Origin: Gigaspora rosea
Lineage: Eukaryota > Glomeromycota > Glomeromycetes > Diversisporales > Gigasporaceae
DNA: 64,000 bases
NCBI GenBank assembly: GCA_003550325.1
Contig: QKWP01001068.1
Coordinates: 84,444 to 148,443, forward strand
Reading direction: 5' to 3'
How positions within the stretch are numbered: the first letter of the stretch is position 1; each line of letters begins with the position of its first letter. The notes under the pieces were generated by a model, which was given only the letters and a program-made list of their open reading frames with translations, did no database searches and was not told the origin of the DNA. Positions 56,801-64,000 of this stretch are shown piece by piece. Position numbers and translations under genes: made by a program.

Positions 56801-59800
56801 TGATAGACCAAATTTTTTTAAAAAAAATCGAATCAATTTTATGAAAATATTTTTGAACTAGAATAAGTTATTGAAAAAATATATGTGCTTTTACTATTTT
56901 GAATTTGTATCTTCATAATTTTTACAATAAAATAGAGTCGTAGTTGATATGCAATTTATGTAAGCAATAACTAAAAAATAAAAAATTAGAATTGTTTTAT
57001 AAACAAAAATATTTTTGTCAAATTGAAAAGCTAAAAAAAAAAGAAAATTTTATATACTCCTTTCATAGCCTTTTCAGAACAGTAATAGCCATAAAGTTTA
57101 TACTTTATACTAAAAAATTATTATATTAATTAATTAATCAATAATTGCTTACCTTTGTAAGGGAAGTACAGTAAATTATGTATTAGGGTTTACATAGGTC
57201 CTGACCAGTGTTTAAAATAGAAATTTTAATTTACTGGTACATGCACCTGTTATATAAAAAATACTAGTTCAAAAAAAACCTGTATTAGTAGAAAATAATC
57301 ATCAGTTCATTGGGGCACATAAATGCACGCACCAGTTACTTCAAAAAATTCCAGATCATGCACCATTTGTTGCACTGGCCCAATTTTAAAATACTGGTAT
57401 ATGCAATATAAAAAATGGTAGATCTGGATTTTTATCATACTATTTAATACACTGGTTCTGACTCTCCCAAGTGATAGGACTATTGACCAATCAAATTTCA
57501 TAATATTTAAAAAAAACTCAAAACATCTTTGATCTGAAAATAAGCTACTCCACAATTGGCAAAAGTTACTACATAGTAAAGTCTAAATTTTACTAAGCAA
57601 ATTGATTAAAATTACATAAGTAATCTTATTCAGTAGACAAATACATTTACTATAAAATTTTTATAAATATTGGAAAATTTTTTATTAATTGACTATTGAT
57701 TTTTACATTCAACAGAAAAATTAAAATTTTTTAAAAAAATATATTCGCCCCACAATTAACAAACGTTGCTACATAGTAAAGTCTAAATTTAACTAAGTAA
57801 ATCGATTAAAATCGTTTAGTTAACCTTATTCAGCAGGTCAACATACACTTACTACAAAATTTTCATAAGTATTGGAGACTTTTTATTAATTGACTTTTGA
57901 TTTTTACATTTGACAGAAAAATTAAAATTCTTTAAAAAAATATTTACTTCAATATTATTGGCTATTTAGACTATATATATATATATAGGACATGATAAAT
58001 GGAGACACCCCCCTTAGGAAATTATATGATTTACTGCACTTTCCTAATTTAATTAAGGTTCAAAATTTATAAATATTTTTAAAAAATTTAATTCAAGATA
58101 ATAAATAATAAAGCCAAAATCATTATAAAAAGTCTTTTCTTTTTCATTATTTAATTTTATCTTGATTTTTTTTAAAATCTTTAATTAGAAAAAAATAAAT
58201 AAAAATAAAGAATCCTTTGAAATTTTTACAAGAAAAAAACATTTCATTTATTTTTTGCACAATATTTTATATCAAAAATATAACTGGCTCAGATAAATTA
58301 TGTAAAGAAAGCACTGTCTATTAAACTGAACTTGATGAGTTCGTAGAATATAGATTCAAAGCTTTTAAGTTTAATGAAACAATGTTAGTTAAAAAAATAG
58401 TTAAAGGAAGTATATCTTTGATTATTGGCAGATTCATATTTGTTGAAAAAATATTCAATATAACTAGAACAATTTAATTAAATTAAAAAATATATACTAT
58501 AATAACACAATCCAATATAAAATCGTTAAAAATAACAAAATTCCTTTATTATATTTTTTTATTTTTTTGCCCTTTTTTAAAATGTTTTTTTTCATCTCTA
58601 ATTATTTAACAAGGTTACAATTGAGCAGAATATTTTGCTCAATGTTCAAACAATTAATGATTTCATATCCATATATGATCTTCCTATATTTAGAATTTTT
58701 ACAGCTACCATTCAAATTCAAGCACTCCAAAAAAAAGATATGCAGAGTTTCACCTCTAAAGCATACAATAGTGTAACCATTTGTGTAAATACAATTCCAA
58801 GGGCTACCATGCAAATATAGCTAAAGCTACCTATATTCTCAGTAGCAGGTAAACTTGTAGTATTAAAAAAACTGCGTGCATAATGTGCAATACAATTAAG
58901 TAGACCTACCCTAGCCATAGATCTTCAAAAACAGCAAAAGATAAAACACCTGTTAAAAGTAGAAAACTAGAAATAAAGAATTAAAAAAATGGTAGAAAAA
59001 TTCGATTACCAACACAAAAAAAACAGTCAAGCAATAGAAGAAGAGAAACGAATGATCCACATGAAGAAAACTTATTTAGAGCAAACAGATTAAGATCTTT
59101 AGTTAATGAGCTAAAAGGTAAAAAAAAATTACAAATTAATAACAATTAAAACTCATATATTTATCACCTACAGGATCATAAACAAAAAATCTACAATAAA
59201 CAAACAAATTTAACAAATAAATCTACAATAAAGAAACAAATTTAACAAATATTATGAGTTGATTTATATACTAGAGCTATAAATAAGCAAATAAAAAAAA
59301 TTAATTAAAAATTAAAATTTACTAAACCCAATAATTTTTTTTAATTTTTTTTAAAAAAAGGAAATAGAGACGCAATAACTGAAACTCAAAATGATGATTA
59401 ACATGAAATGCATGTTAATACGCAAAATAATAATCAAAACTACAAATTAAATTGAGCTTACATAGTCAAAAGTCTAACAATACATCTGCATACTCGTGTT
59501 GATGATTACAAATATAATTAGTATACTAATAATCAACATACTGATAAAGAAAATATGAATGATATAAATAGTCAAACAAGTACAAGAACCCTAAAAATCT
59601 AAAAAAGAAAATATTAAATTGATCATTTTTTCAAGAATATTATCATGCACCTTATTATCTGATTAAAAAAAATTATTATCTAATTTCTTTTTAATTTGCT
59701 GATTTTTTTACTTTATCTATCAGTTTTAATTAATTTATAAATTCAATAAAATCTGATTAAGCCTTTTTCAATGATTTTTTTTACGTAATAACAAATCACG

Positions 59801-61400
59801 AAATATATATATGACAAAAAAAAACCAACTTATCTTAAAGAATTTAGTAAAAGTTTTATTCACAATTAAATTTGATATACCTTAATCAAAAAAAATATTT
59901 ACAAAGATTAATAAAGATGAATTTAAAAAAAACATAATTACTTTATACAAAAAATAAAAAATAAAAATAGTTAAATAAAAAGATTGATAAAAAAAATAAA
60001 ATAAAATAAAATAAACAAATCAAATACACTCCTACCTTAGCTATTAAGTTTTAGATAAAAAAATAAATAACTTGAATTATTCAATTTGCCATTATTCTAT
60101 TCACGAATATGAAAATATTAATTCTTCAAATTCTAATGAAAGAGCTTCAAGTGAAAATAATATTAAAATTTTCCATTCTTGTACTTACTATAATGAAATA
60201 AATTAACTTGAAATGTACAACCCAATAATGCCATTATACTCTAACCAATCTTTTAACTCTTTTTGGTTACTATATTGGAGACAATTTATGCATTAAAAAA
60301 GCTTCATCATAAATTTAAAACAAAAATATTGTACAACTATTTATACATTCCTTGCTGCTTCTGCTCTGCCTTGATGTATTAATTTGCAACTCAATAGGCC
60401 ACATATAACTCTGACAAAGATTATACCTTAATTATAGCATTTCCAAATGTAGAGCTTCACCTTTGTCATTTTACTAATAAACTCTCTAAAGTAGCCATTT
60501 GCAAAAGTTGTAAAACTCCAAAAACCAGCCAATTTCTATCTATTTTACTAGATATACTCCAAGAGATAGACTTAATATCAATGAGATATAGAAAATACCC
60601 ACTAAAGCATATAATATGTTTATTGGGTTGCACTTCTGGATTAATCCATATTCTATATATAGATTTTTATATACTGATTTTCTTTTAAGCAAAAATATGC
60701 ACACACTATATTTGTATGCTAGCTTGGTTGAAGCCTTTTTAAACTAGAATAAACTAGCAAATTAGTACTATAACATGCTTCCTGTCATTTGCAACTGGCT
60801 AAAAAAAAATACACCAATATTTTGCTAGTACAATAATCTTCCAAATATCTTAATCCATTGCTAATAGCTACTTAACCAAATTCTCTACCAACTGCTAGGC
60901 AATCACAAGAAAATTTAAATTCAATTCCTTTGAAAAGTGAGTCAAGAATTCCTAAACTTCTAATACCAATAATGAGTTTTGCATAAGACATATAATGAAG
61001 ACTAAGAATAGCAAAGACTTATAGCCAGTTTCATGAAGCTATTCTAAAAGATAAGTTAGAATAATCCTTTATGAATCAATCCCACCAAGCTTTACTAGGC
61101 CCTTTATCACTAAAAGAATAATTGTGATTTTTTACAATTTCTATTTCACAATGATTCACACCCAACTTCATCAAACCAAACCCAAATAATATAAACTTGT
61201 AGAAATGAGAATCAGATATGCAACCTTAAATAATCTTAATTAAATAATTTTTAAGCTTTGCATTAGCAAAAATTAGAAATAAAAGACTTTTAAATATAGT
61301 AAAATTTTAGAATATATGCTATATAAATAATTTAAATTAGTGGGCAGTACCAATTTATCTAGTAAATAATCTTATTTTTCTGCATTATAATTTAATTTTT
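53870..61400. other. Gene-free, very AT-rich region
   Basis: No gene recognised over 7.5 kb; open frames are short, lysine- or phenylalanine-rich noise. 55.97-57.10 kb holds about five diverged units of 200-300 bp with GTATATGCTAATATT-like and AATTAGAATA phrases. 57.54-57.95 kb is a clearer duplication, listed separately. Confidence 0.5.
57540..57955. repeat. Two-copy tandem duplication, about 206-bp unit
   Basis: Copies share CTACATAGTAAAGTCTAAAT, CTTATTCAG(T/C)AG, TTTTTATTAATTGACT and GACAGAAAAATTAAAAT with scattered substitutions. Not coding. Confidence 0.75.
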
Positions 61401-61409
61401 TTGGTGTAG

Positions 61410-62625
61410 TTGTGTAAGTTACACAGACAAATCCAAGGGACCAGAACAATTGAAACCCATTTGGCAAGTCCTGAGTAAGGAGGTAAGGAAGATCTTCCAA
61501 CAGTACTACAGAAAACCGGAATTTCGACTGAAGACCGAAGAACCGGACAGAAAAAGCCCTATGGCAAGAGGGGACACCAACCTGGCCACCGGAGTTGTAC
61601 CGGAGGAAAAGGACCTATGTTATAGAATTAGGTACCAAGGAGAGGGAGTCCATCAGGCATAAAGCTGGGCTGACCAATCCTTCTGGGCTAACTGGTTTGG
61701 TAGTTTGGGAGGGATCGGTAAAGGTTGGAGGAAGGGTTGGATGTGAGTACTAGAGATTGGAATGAACCTGCAAGGGCAGACGGAACTTACTGGCCAATGA
61801 GAAGTGGAAGCATAGAGGCGTGTATGTGTCAAGACCCAATGGAGCTCTGGGTGCACCCATATAGGAGTCTTAGGACGTTAAGAGGATTTGGGACCACCAA
61901 TACGTGTATAGCTGGTACAAGTGCATGTAGTGGTGTGAAAGCCGGGTTAGCTGACTGCCTCATGATGCCATCCAACTATGCTTGGTACTGGAAGCCTTGG
62001 CTGGGTCAGCCGGGTGCGGCGAAACATGCCTGGATACCTCATTACCATAGCGGGGAGTACAGTCATTCGCTTATTTCTGAATTCAGAATGCTAAATCCTG
62101 GGTCCTGAAGTCGCAGGAAAATTGTTTAGTTGCGGCAGCATGCAGGCTTGAGATACTTATCCAATGTGGTAGAGGCAGCTGCATGGCTTGAGATACAAAC
62201 TCCCAAAAAGTACACTTGTAAGGAATCTTGGGTGTACCAATTTGGAAGCACAAAGTGCTTACCTGGAATCACATACACCAAATTGGAAGTGACGATACTA
62301 GGAAATGTGGGTAAAGTGGCAGATATGTGAATACTAATCAGCAGCTGGGAAGGGATGTACAAAACCAGGCTGGCTATATGAATGGGAATATGGCAGGCTC
62401 TGGTAGGTTTAGGTCGTGAATAAATAGTCCAAGTCTCGGTACTTAAGTAGATAGTACAAAGATTGTAAGCAGTAATNGGTAGGTTTAGGTCGTGAATAAA
62501 TAGTCCAAGTCTCGGTACTTAAGTAGATAGTACAAAGATTGTAAGCAGTAATGTGTAATGATCAATATACATTTGATAAAGTCCAGAGGCATGACCTCAC
62601 CTTAACAACAAAAAAAAAAAATAAA
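61410..62625. mobile_element. GC-richer block ending in an A-rich tail, unrecognised element
   Basis: By eye about half G+C against a host of mostly A+T. It starts near the palindrome TGTGTAA-G-TTACACA (61406-61420) and ends with AACAACAAAAAAAAAAATAA at about 62.60 kb, which would suit a 5'-truncated retroelement. Plus-strand frames at 61450-61662 (MKPIWQVLSKEVRKIFQQYY) and 61725-62108 (MEEGLDVSTRDWNEP) look protein-like but I do not recognise them. Contains the N join at 62477. Foreign DNA or a recently inserted element are both possible. Confidence 0.5.
62402..62552. repeat. Exact 75-bp direct repeat flanking a single N
   Basis: 62402-62476 and 62478-62552 are identical, separated only by the ambiguous base at 62477. 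The most likely cause is two contig ends overlapping by 75 bp that were joined without merging. The true sequence probably has one copy. Confidence 0.9.
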
Positions 62626-62639
62626 TAAATAATTTTTTA

Positions 62640-64000
62640 ATAAATTATTGATTTTTGTTTCTTAGAAAAATATTTTATGGCCCAGTAATTAGAACTAAAT
62701 AATTTTTGTACTATTTGATTCATTTATTGAGATGGATCGAATGGTATAAAAATCATTTGATTTGAATTAACAGATCATGACTTATAATAGATTTGTCACA
62801 ATACACACATTTGCAGAATACTATTACTTATCTTATATTGTTAGGTTTATTTAGTACAATTAAAATTATTACTATTTTTAGTATTTATATATTTTTAAAA
62901 TTTTCGAATAATCTTTAAAAAACAATTTTATATAATAAATTTTTTTAATTTTCAATAAAAATTGTAAATAAGATATTGCTGCTTTTTTAAAAAAAGTTAT
63001 TAAAATTAACTTTTTTATATAGTTACTAATTTTTAATATATAAAATTTACTAAATAAATTTTTGCAAAATTTTGTAAAATATAAAAATTTTTTAAAAATT
63101 TAAAAACAAATTATAATCTATAAGTTTTTAAGTACAAGTTGCTATCTATTTAAAGAATTTATAAAAATTTTTTTAAAAATATAATTATTATATAAAATTA
63201 GCAGATAACCAGACTTTAAGATATATAAATCTAGTATAATATACTAGATTTAGTACAGGTAAATCCTATTCATTAATTTAAAAAAAAAATTCATCAAATT
63301 TAATTAAATTTTTGTTAAATTATTTCTGTTCAAAAAAATTCTATTGTAAAAAATTTACTTGATTTCTATTGACTTATTCTTATATATGGGAGCGGTCAAT
63401 TAAAATACGGCTTATAGCATTTTTAGCAAAAATGAGTTAACAATACTATCAAATAAAGCATGCATTTGACTATATAATTTAGCATTTAAAGCATCAATTT
63501 GCATAATAAAATTTTTGTCGATGCCTATTTTTCTAAATGCCGTATATAATTAGAAGCAATCTAAAAATAGATTTTAGAAATTAGCTTGTTGATCCTTGCT
63601 GCATAGTCATAAAAAAGAACTTGTATGATTGGCTAATTCATGTAGATCAAACAGGTTCTACTAATAATAGTTCATCATTGTTGTTGTTACACTAAATTTA
63701 AAATGTGATTTTCTCAAAATGGAAAGAAAGCCATAAACCGTGTTTTAATTGACTGCGCCCCATATCTATTTTTAATATATTAACTAATCAAATTTAGAAT
63801 ATTTATTTAGCATAATAAAACAATTAAATTTTTGCAATTATTATTATATAGAAAAAATATTTAAAAATTAATTGCTTTTGATTTACTTATTCAATTTAGA
63901 TAATTTAATAACCAAGGTAATTATTTTAATAAATAATTCTAATGAATTTAAAATTATTCGAATCTGATTATATAATAACAATTTTGTTAGAATTTTGTTA
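62640..64000. other. Gene-free AT-rich sequence
   Basis: No gene recognised. 62.70-62.82 kb is a worn relative of the hairpin region at 50.70-50.82 kb (ATGGATCGAATGGTATAAAA). The rest is simple AT-rich sequence. Confidence 0.5.

Noticed and set aside
61725..62108. Group II intron or rRNA-like reading of the GC-richer block
   Set aside because: A GCCGGGTGCGGCGAAA stretch looked suggestive, but no domain V-type hairpin or rRNA helix could be drawn.

Overview
The window is AT-rich eukaryotic DNA, most likely from an arbuscular mycorrhizal fungus (Glomeromycotina, Rhizophagus-like). This is inferred from the style of the protein families. BTB-BACK-TLDc proteins and kinases with an N-terminal C-x2-C / W-C-x2-C zinc-ribbon, HGDFHSGN catalytic loops and DLG in place of DFG are heavily expanded in these fungi. 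Introns are short (about 70-120 nt) with GTAAGT donors. No bacterial-type gene layout is present.

Layout: 0-4.7 kb is repeats: a perfect palindrome, a GAACCTGA foldback, a decayed tandem array and a tandem array of about 640-bp units carrying Tourist-like MITEs and one hAT-type insertion. 4.7-12.5 kb is gene-poor, with coding relics, a tRNA-like pol III promoter and a BTB-TLDc pseudogene. 14.4-15.9 kb holds the one clean gene, a two-exon BTB-BACK-TLDc gene on the minus strand. 17.7-25.3 kb holds the main discovery, a 13-module kinase-derived locus on the plus strand. 25.3-42.4 kb contains diverged repeats, several MITEs and three more BTB-TLDc loci; one of these has a 190-bp stretch of its coding exon inverted in place between 7-bp inverted repeats. 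42.4-64 kb is almost gene-free and very AT-rich, with MITEs (hAT, pogo/Tigger and Tourist types), tandem arrays, telomere-like tracts and one GC-richer foreign-looking block that ends in an assembly join (an N flanked by exact 75-bp copies).

The kinase locus: twelve tandem modules of about 560 bp each carry a zinc-ribbon plus a kinase N-lobe start. The last is followed by one exon with the whole kinase C-lobe. Every module ends in a GTAAG splice donor, and all but two of modules 2-13 begin at an AAG acceptor, with introns of 72-179 nt. All junctions are phase 0, so any exon can be skipped without shifting frame. Read through, the locus would encode a string of about eleven zinc-ribbon/N-lobe pseudokinase beads ending in one kinase (about 2,100 aa). 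The structure is what results if the 5' half of a two-exon kinase gene (start of exon 1 to the hinge codons of exon 2) was tandemly amplified: only the first unit has the plain start and only the last has the C-lobe. All intermediate copies share a 5-residue loss in the glycine-rich loop, yet nine of twelve are fully open and the zinc ligands are invariant. Damage (a frameshift in module 2, a 29-nt deletion in module 5, missing acceptor AGs at modules 4 and 12, a stop codon in the C-lobe exon) leaves open whether this is a decaying gene, an alternatively spliced repeat protein, or one whose product ends before the C-lobe.
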